NCBI GenBank assembly: GCA_007116105.1
Contig: SKJA01000134.1
Span: 1 to 12,672 of the forward strand
Direction of reading: 5' to 3'
Length of the DNA stretch: 12,672 nucleotides
Source of the DNA: Candidatus Izemoplasma sp.
Lineage (GTDB): Bacteria; Bacillota_I; Bacilli_A; Izemoplasmatales; Izemoplasmataceae
This document shows, piece by piece, positions 5,896-12,672 of the stretch (positions are counted from its first letter, which is position 1; each line of letters starts with the position of its first letter). Both the position numbers and the translations under genes were made by a program. A model generated the notes under the pieces. That model was not told where the DNA came from, did no database searches, and worked only from the letters and a program-made list of their open reading frames with translations.

Positions 5896-7193
5896 CCTAA
5901 ATACCCTAATTGCATGGCTTCTTGGCGTAAAGACGCTTGAAATTTTGGATGTGCAATCTGAATCAAAGCTTCGCTTCGTTCACGCACACTGAGCCCTCTT
6001 AAGTGAGCCACACCATACTCAGTCACCACATAATCGACATCGTTACGAGAGAGCGTAACTGCGGCGCCTTGCTTAAGCATGGGGACAATTTTGCTGATTT
6101 CTTCACGCTCACCTGTGAGCGGATTTTTGACCATGGCCGTGGAGTAAAGGGCAATAAAACTGCGTCCTCCTTTGGCTCTTTGCGCGCCAACAGCGGTATC
6201 GGTTTGACCCCCTGTGCCACTAAACTGAACGGGACCAATGGATTCCGAACAGCACTGACCGGTTAAATCAATCTCAATGGTGGTGTTGATGGAGACTTGA
6301 TGATCGTTTTGGGCAATGATCATCGGATCGTTGACATAGTTTCCATCTAAAATCATCACGGCAGGGTTGTCGTCGATGAAATCGTAAAGTGCCCGGTTAC
6401 CCAAGGCAAAAGCAGCAACCATTTTCCCTTTATGCAGCGTCTTCTTTTTGTTAGAAATGGCACCACTTTGATAGAGTTTCATGAACCCAGTGGTCAACAT
6501 TTCAGTGTGTACGCCCAAATCTTTCTTATCGGTTAAGGCGAGTGCCACGGCGTTAGGAATGCCACCAATCCCCAGTTGCAAACAGTCTCCATTTTGAATG
6601 TATGAAGCAATGAGTTTTCCTATGGCTTCATCTTTTTCGTTTGGAATCGTCTCAGGCAGCTCAGGGATGTCATAGTTTACTTCAACAACGTAATCAATGT
6701 CATCGATGTGAAGTTCTAAATCGCCTAAGGTTCGTGGAAGCTTAGGGTTGATTTCTAAAATGACAGTCTTTGCTTTTTCAATCATGAATTTTTCATACAC
6801 ATTGGATAAGGATAGTGACACAAATCCATGTTTATCCGGAGGGGTCGCGTTACCAACAAAGACATCGGGTGTTTTATGATACGCGCGCTTCACACCTGCA
6901 AAATGAAGATGGTTGGGAATAAACTGAACATTCCCACGCTGATAGGCTTTGCGCAAATCACCTGAAAAAAACCAACTGTTGATGGCGAATTTAGAGGTGT
7001 ATGCCTCATCCACAATGAACGGATAAGGGGCTAAGGGTAAACAGTTATCGATGCTGACGGATGTAATGCGGGGTGCAATGGTATGCAAAGACTCAAAAAA
7101 CGCGCGACCTTCACTTGCAGCCATGCCTGCGACAATGTGATCACCATCTTGAATCAACTCAAGTGCTTGCTCTAATAACAATGTTTTGGCCAA
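5892..7193 (-). CDS. Acetyl-CoA hydrolase/4-hydroxybutyrate-type CoA-transferase
   Basis: The 433-residue product (TTG start) is a member of the AcetylCoA_hydro / AcetylCoA_hyd_C family (class I CoA-transferases such as butyrate or 4-hydroxybutyrate CoA-transferase). These enzymes move CoA between acetyl-CoA and a carboxylate through a glutamyl-CoA intermediate. Visible marks are DVFVGNATPPDKHGFVSLS, LQLGIGGIPNAVA, the catalytic Glu231 in LGVHTEMLTTG, the CoA-site loop SGTGGQTD (~325-332) and the closing TEYGVAHLRGLS. Length is normal. An ATG at 7208 is in frame but has no ribosome site in front, whereas AGGAG (7201-7205) follows it and lies seven nt before TTG 7193, giving MAKTLLLEQAL. The gene lies downstream of the liv genes after a hairpin and is coupled by ATGA to two hydrolases. 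The acid partner is not evident from sequence. Confidence 0.9.
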   Translation of the reverse strand: MAKTLLLEQALELIQDGDHIVAGMAASEGRAFFESLHTIAPRITSVSIDNCLPLAPYPFIVDEAYTSKFAINSWFFSGDLRKAYQRGNVQFIPNHLHFAGVKRAYHKTPDVFVGNATPPDKHGFVSLSLSNVYEKFMIEKAKTVILEINPKLPRTLGDLELHIDDIDYVVEVNYDIPELPETIPNEKDEAIGKLIASYIQNGDCLQLGIGGIPNAVALALTDKKDLGVHTEMLTTGFMKLYQSGAISNKKKTLHKGKMVAAFALGNRALYDFIDDNPAVMILDGNYVNDPMIIAQNDHQVSINTTIEIDLTGQCCSESIGPVQFSGTGGQTDTAVGAQRAKGGRSFIALYSTAMVKNPLTGEREEISKIVPMLKQGAAVTLSRNDVDYVVTEYGVAHLRGLSVRERSEALIQIAHPKFQASLRQEAMQLGYLG

Positions 7194-7200
7194 AATTTCA

Positions 7201-7205
7201 CTCCT
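7201..7205 (-). promoter_or_regulatory. Ribosome binding site selecting a TTG start for the CoA-transferase
   Basis: AGGAG is followed after seven nt by TTG (7193-7191). The upstream in-frame ATG (7208) immediately precedes this AGGAG, so it cannot use it. The site therefore argues for a weaker TTG start, a possible extra limit on expression after the attenuator-like hairpin. Confidence 0.6.
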
Positions 7206-7212
7206 CATGCAA

Positions 7213-7242
7213 AGTAAGAAAAGGGGTGACGCATCACCCCTT
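7213..7242 (-). terminator. Intrinsic terminator or attenuator between livK and the CoA-transferase gene
   Basis: On the minus strand AAGGGGTGA (7234-7242 complement) pairs with TCACCCCTT (7221-7229 complement) around a TGCG tetraloop, giving a 9-bp GC-rich stem followed by TTCTTACTTT. It begins 9 nt after the livK stop and ends only a few bases before the ribosome site of the next gene. The U-tract is interrupted, so partial read-through is expected. It would reduce expression of the CoA-transferase and hydrolases relative to the transporter. Confidence 0.75.
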
Positions 7243-7251
7243 AACCGTATG

Positions 7252-8454
7252 TTATTCTAAAATGTCGGTGATGGTTTGGATTGGTTGAATGGTATCCCAT
7301 GAACGAACGCCATCGACCTCTTGTGCTTTTAAGAAAGCCATCGCTTGGGTTCCTACACGGCGGCTGTTTGCGTAGTCGACAACCACGCCAAACGGCAATT
7401 CAATCGGTGCAGATTCCATGGCGTCAATGTAGCTTTCCCATGTTAACTCTCCGTCACCTACACGGCGTAAACCTTCAACGAAGGTTGCAGCCGCAATCCA
7501 ACCTGCAAACGCAAACGCATTGCCTGCGAGCGCTGGGTCAATTTTAGAGACTTCAGCCACGAAAGTATTTAAACTATCCATGTCGCCTAAGACATTGATC
7601 CACGCAGACGCATAAACATCGTATGAACCGAGAACTTCAGCAATAAGATTTAACCAAGTAGCATCCGCATTGACATAACTTGTGACCACAGGAGTTGAAC
7701 TACCCGCAGCGGCTAAAGCACGTGCAGCAACCGATGCTGGAACTTGGTTTGCCGCAAGTAAAACGACATCAACGCCTGCACTCAACATGGTTTGTGCAGC
7801 GGTTGACATGTCCGATGAATCTGGTGCAACTTGTGCTTCGACCAAGGACACGCCTAAGAGTTCAGAACGGATACGAATCCCGTTCAATAGACCGCGTCCA
7901 GCGTCATCGTTGGTGTAGATTACGCCAACACTTTGTGCGCCTAATGTTCCGACTGCACGTGCCACCATGACTTCACCCTCAGCGTCAAAAATTGGCTGAA
8001 CAGGGAAGCTGGCACGGGCACCGCCTTCAGCGTCTGGGTTAAACAGAGCACTGATACCAGTCGCATAGTACACGCGTGGGATCCCAATGTCATTAAGGTA
8101 ACTACGCGTTGCCCCTACGGTTGGGGTACCGAAGTGACCGACAAGCGCAAAGACTTTGTCATCTTCGACAAGACGTTGTGTCAAAGCTAAGCCTTGAGCA
8201 CCGTCAAACCCATCGTCGTACTGAATGTAGGCAATTTCGCGACCCGCGATGCCGCCTTCTTCATTCACCATATTAAAGTAAGCAATCATCGCGTCACGGA
8301 AAGGTCCACCGACGAACGCAAGTCCACCACTAGTCGCTGCTGTGTTGCCTACAACCACGCGTGTGTCAGAGACACCTTGTGCTTGTTCGCGTCCACAGGC
8401 GCTTAAAGCAAACATTCCCACGAAGAGAACGCTCAGTAATAAAAGCTTTTTCAT
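7252..8454 (-). CDS. LivK-type ABC transporter substrate-binding lipoprotein
   Basis: The 400-residue extracytoplasmic solute receptor belongs to the hydrophobic/branched-chain amino acid (HAAT) family. The signal peptide MKKLLLLSVLFVGMFALSAC ends in the lipobox LSAC, so Cys20 is lipidated and the protein is tethered outside the membrane. The mature domain is a type I periplasmic-binding-protein fold: TAATSGGLAFVGGPFRDAM, NEEGGIAGREIAYIQYDD (hinge strand), ALVGHFGTPT, then the second lobe around VGVIYTNDDAGRGLLNG. AGGAGG stands seven nt before the ATG. It is encoded last of the transporter genes, 54 nt after livF, with a terminator-like hairpin after it. The true ligand is uncertain: this fold binds leucine, amides, aromatic acids and other small carboxylates, and the neighbouring acyl-CoA enzymes favour a non-standard ligand. 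Confidence 0.92.
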   Translation of the reverse strand: MKKLLLLSVLFVGMFALSACGREQAQGVSDTRVVVGNTAATSGGLAFVGGPFRDAMIAYFNMVNEEGGIAGREIAYIQYDDGFDGAQGLALTQRLVEDDKVFALVGHFGTPTVGATRSYLNDIGIPRVYYATGISALFNPDAEGGARASFPVQPIFDAEGEVMVARAVGTLGAQSVGVIYTNDDAGRGLLNGIRIRSELLGVSLVEAQVAPDSSDMSTAAQTMLSAGVDVVLLAANQVPASVAARALAAAGSSTPVVTSYVNADATWLNLIAEVLGSYDVYASAWINVLGDMDSLNTFVAEVSKIDPALAGNAFAFAGWIAAATFVEGLRRVGDGELTWESYIDAMESAPIELPFGVVVDYANSRRVGTQAMAFLKAQEVDGVRSWDTIQPIQTITDILE

Positions 8455-8486
8455 TTCATTTCCTCCTAAAGTTTTCTATATCTTTT

Positions 8487-8500
8487 ACTGTTTTCACAGT
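8487..8500 (-). repeat. Small GAAA-loop hairpin in the livF-livK gap
   Basis: On the minus strand ACTGT-GAAA-ACAGT forms a 5-bp stem with a GNRA tetraloop. No T-run follows, so it is not a terminator. A role in mRNA processing or stability between ATPase and binding-protein cistrons is possible; the stem is short enough to be chance. Confidence 0.3.
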
Positions 8501-8508
8501 GTGATGCC

Positions 8509-9312
8509 CTATTTACCTAAATATGCTTCAATCAATTCGGGGTCTTTTATAAGCGCCGAGGCTGCCCCTTGTTTGATGATGTTACCCACTTGAATGACAT
8601 ACGCATAATCTGCGATTTTGAGTGTCTGCAAAGCATTCTGTTCCACAATGAGCACCGTCAGTCCGGAGTCATTGAGCTGTTTTAAAATCTCGAAAATTGA
8701 TTTTACAATCAAAGGCGCTAAACCTAATGACGGCTCATCCAAAATCAAGAGTTTGGGCGTTGCCATAAGCCCACGTGCAATCGCCAACATTTGTTGTTCG
8801 CCTCCTGAGAGAGACACGGCGACTTGGGTGCGACGTTCTTCTAAGACAGGGAAATACCGAAACACTTTGGCTAAATTATTCGCAATGACATCTTTCTTCT
8901 TTAACCAAATGCTTTCGCCCTCTTTTTTTACCTCTTTCAAGGCGTCTTTGATGGTCGGTTCGAGTTGACTTTCAAGGACAAACTGATCTTTGACGGTAAA
9001 TGCACCAATCATCAAGTTTTCGTAGACCGTTAGATCACCAAAGATTTGGCGCCCTTCGGGAACGTGCACGATGCCTGAGGCGGTGATTTTCTCAGCGGCC
9101 AACTTCGTGATGTCACGACCATTTAAGAGAATGCGGCCTTGTTGTGAGGGTACGAGACCCGAGATGGTTTTTAAGAGTGTCGTTTTACCGCCACCGTTGG
9201 CACCTAAAATGGCGGTGATGCTGCCCTCTTTTACGACTAAGTTGACTTGCTTCAGTGCTTGAATCGCGCCATAGGCCACGGATAGATCGTGAACGTTTAA
9301 TAGCTCCGACAT
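8509..9312 (-). CDS. livF: LivF-type ABC transporter ATP-binding protein
   Basis: This is one of the two ATPases that power the HAAT importer. Walker A is GANGGGKT (37-44), where the usual GANGAGKT has Ala. The Q-loop region contains VPEGRQIF, the signature is LSGGEQQM (168-175), Walker B is LLILDEPSLGLAP (188-200), and VEQNA (223-227) replaces the canonical H-loop, as is usual for LivF. At 267 residues it is about 30 longer than typical LivF (~237). The extra length lies between MIGAF (~101-105) and FPVLEERR, a Lys/Glu-rich helical insert. The start directly follows the livG TAG stop, with AAGGA seven nt upstream. Family assignment is secure. Confidence 0.92.
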   Translation of the reverse strand: MSELLNVHDLSVAYGAIQALKQVNLVVKEGSITAILGANGGGKTTLLKTISGLVPSQQGRILLNGRDITKLAAEKITASGIVHVPEGRQIFGDLTVYENLMIGAFTVKDQFVLESQLEPTIKDALKEVKKEGESIWLKKKDVIANNLAKVFRYFPVLEERRTQVAVSLSGGEQQMLAIARGLMATPKLLILDEPSLGLAPLIVKSIFEILKQLNDSGLTVLIVEQNALQTLKIADYAYVIQVGNIIKQGAASALIKDPELIEAYLGK

Positions 9313-10095
9313 CTAATCATCCTTCCCTAAATACGCTTCTTGCACCAACGCATTTTTTTGAATTTTTGCGGGCGTGTCCATGGCTAGGAACTTGCCGAAA
9401 CTAATGGCACACACACGGTCACAGATGTTCATCACAAAGCCCATGTCATGTTCAATGAGCAAAATGGTGGTTTGATATTTTTCACGTATTTGATAAATGA
9501 GCGCTTCAAGTTCATCGGTTTCACGATCATTTAAACCCGCTGCTGGTTCATCTAAGATGATGAGTTTAGGGTCACTCATTAAGGTTCTAGCAATCTCGAT
9601 TTTTTTGAGAATGCCATAGGGTTGCCCCTTCACATAAAAGTCTTTAAGATGATCGATTTTTAAGAAAGTCAGAATTTCAAGAGCTTTCTCACTTAACCGC
9701 GCTTCTTCTTGTCGCGCTTTTTTTGTGTTGAATAAATGATCGATGAGGCGACTCTTGAACTGTTTATGCGCGCCTATCAGTAAATTGTTCATGATCGAAA
9801 GATCGGGAATGAGTTCGACGTTTTGAAAGGTGCGAACGAGCCCTTGATCGATGACGTCAGTCACTTTGATGGTGCGCAAATCGACTTTACCTTTTAGACC
9901 ATCGAAGAAAACATCGCCTTCATAATCCTTATAAAATTGAGTCACACAGTTGAACACGGTGGTTTTTCCCGCACCATTGGGTCCTATCAGCCCCACGATT
10001 TCACCAGGAAACACGGAAAAGGATAGGTCGTTGACGGCTTTTAAGCCTCCAAAGGTCATCGAAATTTGATTGAGTTCTAGGAGTGGGGTTTTCAT
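9313..10095 (-). CDS. livG: LivG-type ABC transporter ATP-binding protein
   Basis: This 260-residue ATPase is the partner of LivF. Walker A is GPNGAGKT (38-45), the Q-loop is RTFQN (89-93), Walker B is LIILDEPAAGLND (178-190) and the H-loop is His216 in IEHDMGF. AAGLN and EHDM are the family marks of LivG. The signature region reads KGQPYGILKKIEIAR (156-170), so the usual LSGGQ/LPYGQQ is altered to QPYGILKK; only Tyr-Gly and the following basic pair are kept. The C-terminus LVQEAYLGKDD is typical. Its ATG overlaps the livM stop (ATGA), and its stop TAG is followed at once by livF. It sits on the cytoplasmic face of the permease pair. Confidence 0.92.
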   Translation of the reverse strand: MKTPLLELNQISMTFGGLKAVNDLSFSVFPGEIVGLIGPNGAGKTTVFNCVTQFYKDYEGDVFFDGLKGKVDLRTIKVTDVIDQGLVRTFQNVELIPDLSIMNNLLIGAHKQFKSRLIDHLFNTKKARQEEARLSEKALEILTFLKIDHLKDFYVKGQPYGILKKIEIARTLMSDPKLIILDEPAAGLNDRETDELEALIYQIREKYQTTILLIEHDMGFVMNICDRVCAISFGKFLAMDTPAKIQKNALVQEAYLGKDD

Positions 10096-11141
10096 GCGCT
10101 TCGATCACTCCTTTTCGTGGTGAGTTTGAGTCGACCTTTATGAAACCATTTGCGAACGTCATAAAAGACCTGAATGGCACCATAAGGATAGAATAAAATA
10201 ACAACAATGATGAGTACGCCAGAGAAGATATAGGAGACGTCACCAAAGAGTTCAGCTAAAATCAAATTCGGGATGCCGTGGATGATAAAAGCGCCCAAGA
10301 AAGTTCCATAAATTGATTTAAAGCCACCCACAACCACCATGGCGATGACGAAGAGACTTAAATCCAAGGTCCACGCCGTGGTTGGAGCGTTTTGAATGTA
10401 CACCGCATACAGCACACCACCCACGGTCGCAAAGACAGTGGCGGTGACAAACGCAATCAAACGGTAACTTAAGATGCTCACACCCATCGCTTGAGCAGCG
10501 GCTTGTGAGCGACTCATTGCCAATAAAGCGCGTCCTGTTTTCGAGTGCACCAGATGATGCATGGCAATCATCATTAACACCATCACCGCAACAATGATGA
10601 CAAATAAGAATCGTCGCTCGCTGGGTGGGTTCGCATTCAAGGTGAAAAAGCCGAGAAAACGAATGGCGCCAATGTTGATCATCTGACCCCCAAAGATTTC
10701 AATTTGAGTGTAGATTTGTCTTAAAATTTCTCCGACAAACAAGGTCGCAATGGCGAGGTAGATGCCTTCCACTCGAAGAGAGAAAAAGCCAATTAGGGCG
10801 CCAATCGCCGCCGCAATGAGAATGGTCAGTAATGCCGCAAGCTCAAAGGGTAACCCCATGTTTAGAAAAACCCCTGTGCCCAAAGCACCCGCGCCCACGA
10901 AACCAGCGGTACCTAAAGAAATTAAGCCACTGAAGCCGAGGAGGATGTTTAAGCCTAAGGCAACCACGGTGATGATGACGATGTACGCCCAAATACCTAA
11001 GGTACCTGAGCCAATGATGCCGAAATTGTGCATCAGTGGAATCATCATCACGGCCGCGCCGAAAAGAAGGTAGTTGCGGTACACATGACCCTGAAAGAAT
11101 CCGTGCACCCGCTTCGTAAAGTTATCGAGAATTGTCAGCAT
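10092..11141 (-). CDS. livM: LivM-type ABC transporter permease
   Basis: The 349-residue integral membrane subunit shows many hydrophobic segments and the LivM family marks GLNILLGFSGLISLGTAGFVGAGA and LRVEGIYLAIATL. The cytoplasmic coupling loop is HSKTGRALLAMSRSQAAAQAMGVS, and VVVGGFKSIYGTFLGAF lies near the end. With LivH it forms the translocation path. The frame is open back to 11180, but ATG 11141 is chosen because AAGG (11148-11151) sits six nt upstream and the livH stop (TAG 11145-11143) lies directly in between. Its own stop overlaps livG as ATGA. The short basic C-terminus (KGRLKLTTKRSDRSA) is cytoplasmic by the positive-inside rule. Confidence 0.92.
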   Translation of the reverse strand: MLTILDNFTKRVHGFFQGHVYRNYLLFGAAVMMIPLMHNFGIIGSGTLGIWAYIVIITVVALGLNILLGFSGLISLGTAGFVGAGALGTGVFLNMGLPFELAALLTILIAAAIGALIGFFSLRVEGIYLAIATLFVGEILRQIYTQIEIFGGQMINIGAIRFLGFFTLNANPPSERRFLFVIIVAVMVLMMIAMHHLVHSKTGRALLAMSRSQAAAQAMGVSILSYRLIAFVTATVFATVGGVLYAVYIQNAPTTAWTLDLSLFVIAMVVVGGFKSIYGTFLGAFIIHGIPNLILAELFGDVSYIFSGVLIIVVILFYPYGAIQVFYDVRKWFHKGRLKLTTKRSDRSA

Positions 11142-11142
11142 A

Positions 11143-12021
11143 CTACACCTTCTTCGTCGGCTTTTTGCCAAAAAGCCCATAAGGTTTAAAGTAGAGGAAC
11201 ACTAAAATCGAGGAGTACACCAAGACATTCCCCCATATATCGGAAATGTAAAAGCTGGTAAAGTTCCGTGCAAACGCTATGATGTAGGCGCCGACCACAG
11301 GTCCGATAAAGGTTGAAAACCCACCTAAAGTTCCCGCGAAAAAGGCACTGAGCTGAACGTTTAACATCATGTTAGGTTGGACACTTACACTCGGAGCCAC
11401 AAACAAGGCGGCTAAGGTCCCTAAGATGGCCGCCGTGGCCCAAGAGACCATGGTCACGGATTTCGTTGGCACACCCATCAGTTTTGAAGTCGTTTCATTC
11501 GACGCGGTGACCCGTGTCGCAAGACCCCAACGTGTGTACTGGATAAACCAAAACATTGCACCCATCAAAGCGACCGATAGCACAATGATAAAGACGGTGT
11601 TGTAACGTAGTGTAGCCCCTAAGATATCAATGCCAAAACGGCTGGGAATAAAGCTTGGAAACAACAACGGCTGGACCCCGAAGAAAAAGGGGATTAAACC
11701 AACCAAAATCATGATGATCCCGAGCGTTACAATTTGTTTTGAAATGGGATTCACTTTCGCAGCGGGTCGGATGATGAGGGTATCAATGATGACCCCTGTG
11801 AGAAAGGCTGTAAAAATGGCAATGAGCGCCACGAGCCAAACATTCCACCCAAAACGAAGTAAGAAATACGCCGCAACATAGGCGTTAAATGTCCCTATGA
11901 GTCCCTGGGCAAAGTTGGTCGTTCTTGAGGTTCTAAATATGAGGACAATCCCTAGCGCCGCAAGCGCAAAGATGCTTCCTGTTTGTAAACTATTGAAAAA
12001 TAAACGGACAAATTCAGTCAC
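11143..12021 (-). CDS. livH: LivH-type ABC transporter permease
   Basis: The 292-residue permease has the family N-terminus LQTGSIFALAALGIVLIFRTSRTTNFAQG, the intracellular loop TRWGLATRVTASNETTSKLMGVP and GTLGGFSTFIGPVVGAYIIAF near the C-terminus. Several membrane helices are evident. A longer frame begins at TTG 12039. GTG 12021 is preferred because GGGGG (12029-12033) precedes it by seven nt and it leaves the short (~10-residue) lead usual for LivH. This start overlaps the end of the KAS III-like gene by 8 nt, an overlap that supports a shared transcript. Confidence 0.9.
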   Translation of the reverse strand: MTEFVRLFFNSLQTGSIFALAALGIVLIFRTSRTTNFAQGLIGTFNAYVAAYFLLRFGWNVWLVALIAIFTAFLTGVIIDTLIIRPAAKVNPISKQIVTLGIIMILVGLIPFFFGVQPLLFPSFIPSRFGIDILGATLRYNTVFIIVLSVALMGAMFWFIQYTRWGLATRVTASNETTSKLMGVPTKSVTMVSWATAAILGTLAALFVAPSVSVQPNMMLNVQLSAFFAGTLGGFSTFIGPVVGAYIIAFARNFTSFYISDIWGNVLVYSSILVFLYFKPYGLFGKKPTKKV

Positions 12022-12672
12022 GTAGTGGCCCCCATTCAATCACATTTGCACCCCAGACATAGCCGATGCCAGCCGCGATCATCACAACATGATCACCTGC
12101 CTTTATTGTGCCTTTATTAAGCGCCAAATGCAATGATAATATTTGGTCGATTTGACCCATGTGGCCATAATCTTCGAGATAGGTCGTTTGTGCCTCAGTT
12201 AAGCCCAAGGCGTCTAACATTGCTAGATGTCCTGAACGTTTGATATGCAAAATGGCAAGATAGTCAATATCTTGACGAGTTAACTCTGATTTTCTTAACG
12301 CTTCGTCGATGCATTTAAACCAGTTTGGCATGGAAACATCGTTCAACCGGTTTTTCATCTTTTCAGGTTCCATCAGCTGTAAAGATTTATAAGCAACGTC
12401 GACGTTGTCTTTCGTGATCGGGTGCTTTGTGCCGCCATATTTAACGCCAGCGGTACGAGCTAAGGAGCCATCCGCAATGATATGTGAACCAAGGAGGATG
12501 TTGTGTGGATAATTTTTTTCAAGTAAGATGGCTCCTCCACCCGCGGACAAATTATACATCATCGACATGTGTCGATCGGTGTAATCAACAAAATCACCAT
12601 TACGATAGCCACCCACCACTAAAATACGGTGAATGTCATCGTCGGCAATCAGCATATCTTTTGCCATTTTCA
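12014..12672 (-). CDS. KAS III-like (FabH-type) beta-ketoacyl synthase, C-terminal two-thirds
   Basis: The gene is cut by the right edge, and about 217 residues are visible. They match the thiolase-fold KAS III family: RILVVGGYRNGDFVDYTDR, then LSAGGGAILLEK (the 'GDGAgA' strand), and a C-terminal half with LAILHIKRSGHLAMLDALG, DYGHMGQIDQILSLHLAL, KAGDHVVMIAAGIGYVWGA and closing VIEWG. The His of ILHIK aligns with the catalytic His of FabH (HQAN). The usual Asn of GNTS-type motifs is replaced by His in YGHMGQ. The nucleophilic Cys would lie upstream, outside the window. The final TGA lies inside livH. It may condense or transfer an acyl group from an acyl-CoA rather than serve bulk fatty-acid synthesis; this is inferred from subfamily look and from its place in front of a transporter operon. 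Confidence 0.82.
   Translation of the reverse strand, partial: KMAKDMLIADDDIHRILVVGGYRNGDFVDYTDRHMSMMYNLSAGGGAILLEKNYPHNILLGSHIIADGSLARTAGVKYGGTKHPITKDNVDVAYKSLQLMEPEKMKNRLNDVSMPNWFKCIDEALRKSELTRQDIDYLAILHIKRSGHLAMLDALGLTEAQTTYLEDYGHMGQIDQILSLHLALNKGTIKAGDHVVMIAAGIGYVWGANVIEWGPLRD

Noticed and set aside
7682..7970. Overlapping plus-strand open frames opposite livK
   Set aside because: They are Ala/Arg-rich translations of the antisense of a codon-biased gene, without start signals; LivK is certain on the minus strand.
8509..9312. LivF insert as a sign of frameshift or pseudogene
   Set aside because: All motifs before and after the insert are intact and in one frame, and the insert has normal codon pattern.
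10762..11073. Plus-strand open frame rich in Lys and Pro opposite livM
   Set aside because: The composition is what hydrophobic transmembrane codons give when read antisense. There is no ribosome site or family match.
1..12672. Mycoplasma-type code with TGA as tryptophan
   Set aside because: Several genes end at TGA in coupled junctions (1601-1599, 5894-5892, 10094-10092, 12016-12014) and Trp is encoded by TGG throughout.
1..12672. CRISPR arrays, tRNA/rRNA genes, insertion sequences, phage genes, attachment sites
   Set aside because: No regularly spaced repeats, cloverleaf-like sequence, transposase or integrase motifs, or terminal repeats were seen on either strand.

Overview
The window looks like chromosomal DNA from a low-to-mid G+C bacterium with a Gram-positive or cell-wall-less (Bacillota/Mycoplasmatota-like) lifestyle. 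The evidence is strong AGGAGG-type ribosome binding sites, two lipoproteins with LTAC/LSAC lipoboxes, an ECF sigma factor paired with an RsgI-like anti-sigma factor, and no outer-membrane genes. TGA is used repeatedly as a stop, often inside ATGA or TGA-ATG junctions, and Trp is always TGG. The standard bacterial code therefore applies, which argues against Mycoplasma-type code 4. An Acholeplasmatales/Izemoplasmatales-like source is an inference from the overall feel of the proteins and is not proven.

Region 1 (1-2762, minus strand) is a small surface/hypothetical operon. It begins at an extended -10 promoter and reads a PF14907-type nucleotidyltransferase-like protein, a lipoprotein with FN3/Ig-like folds, and then a secreted protein that runs off the left edge. 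The start of the last gene is covered by a 9-bp stem that would hide its Shine-Dalgarno sequence.

Region 2 (2763-4178, plus strand) is a divergently transcribed ECF sigma factor and a membrane anti-sigma protein. The two genes overlap by 20 nt. The anti-sigma protein carries an RsgI-type extracytoplasmic domain with an Asn-Pro site and a proline-rich tail. The pair ends at a strong bidirectional terminator.

Region 3 (4184-12672, minus strand) is a tightly packed transport and acyl-CoA operon. In order of transcription it holds the 3' part of a KAS III-like (thiolase-fold) enzyme, LivH and LivM permeases, LivG and LivF ATPases, and a LivK-type binding lipoprotein. A terminator/attenuator hairpin follows, then a 4-hydroxybutyrate/acetyl-CoA-type CoA-transferase and two alpha/beta hydrolases. 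Junctions are overlaps or near-contacts (8-nt, ATGA, TAG-ATG), except for a 54-nt gap before livK and a 58-nt gap (TTG start) containing the hairpin after it.

The most coherent reading is a module that imports a small carboxylic or amino acid through a HAAT-family ABC transporter and moves it into CoA-thioester metabolism. The liv name reflects family only; the enzyme neighbours suggest the substrate may be an organic or acyl acid rather than leucine. No tRNA, rRNA, CRISPR, IS element or phage gene was seen.
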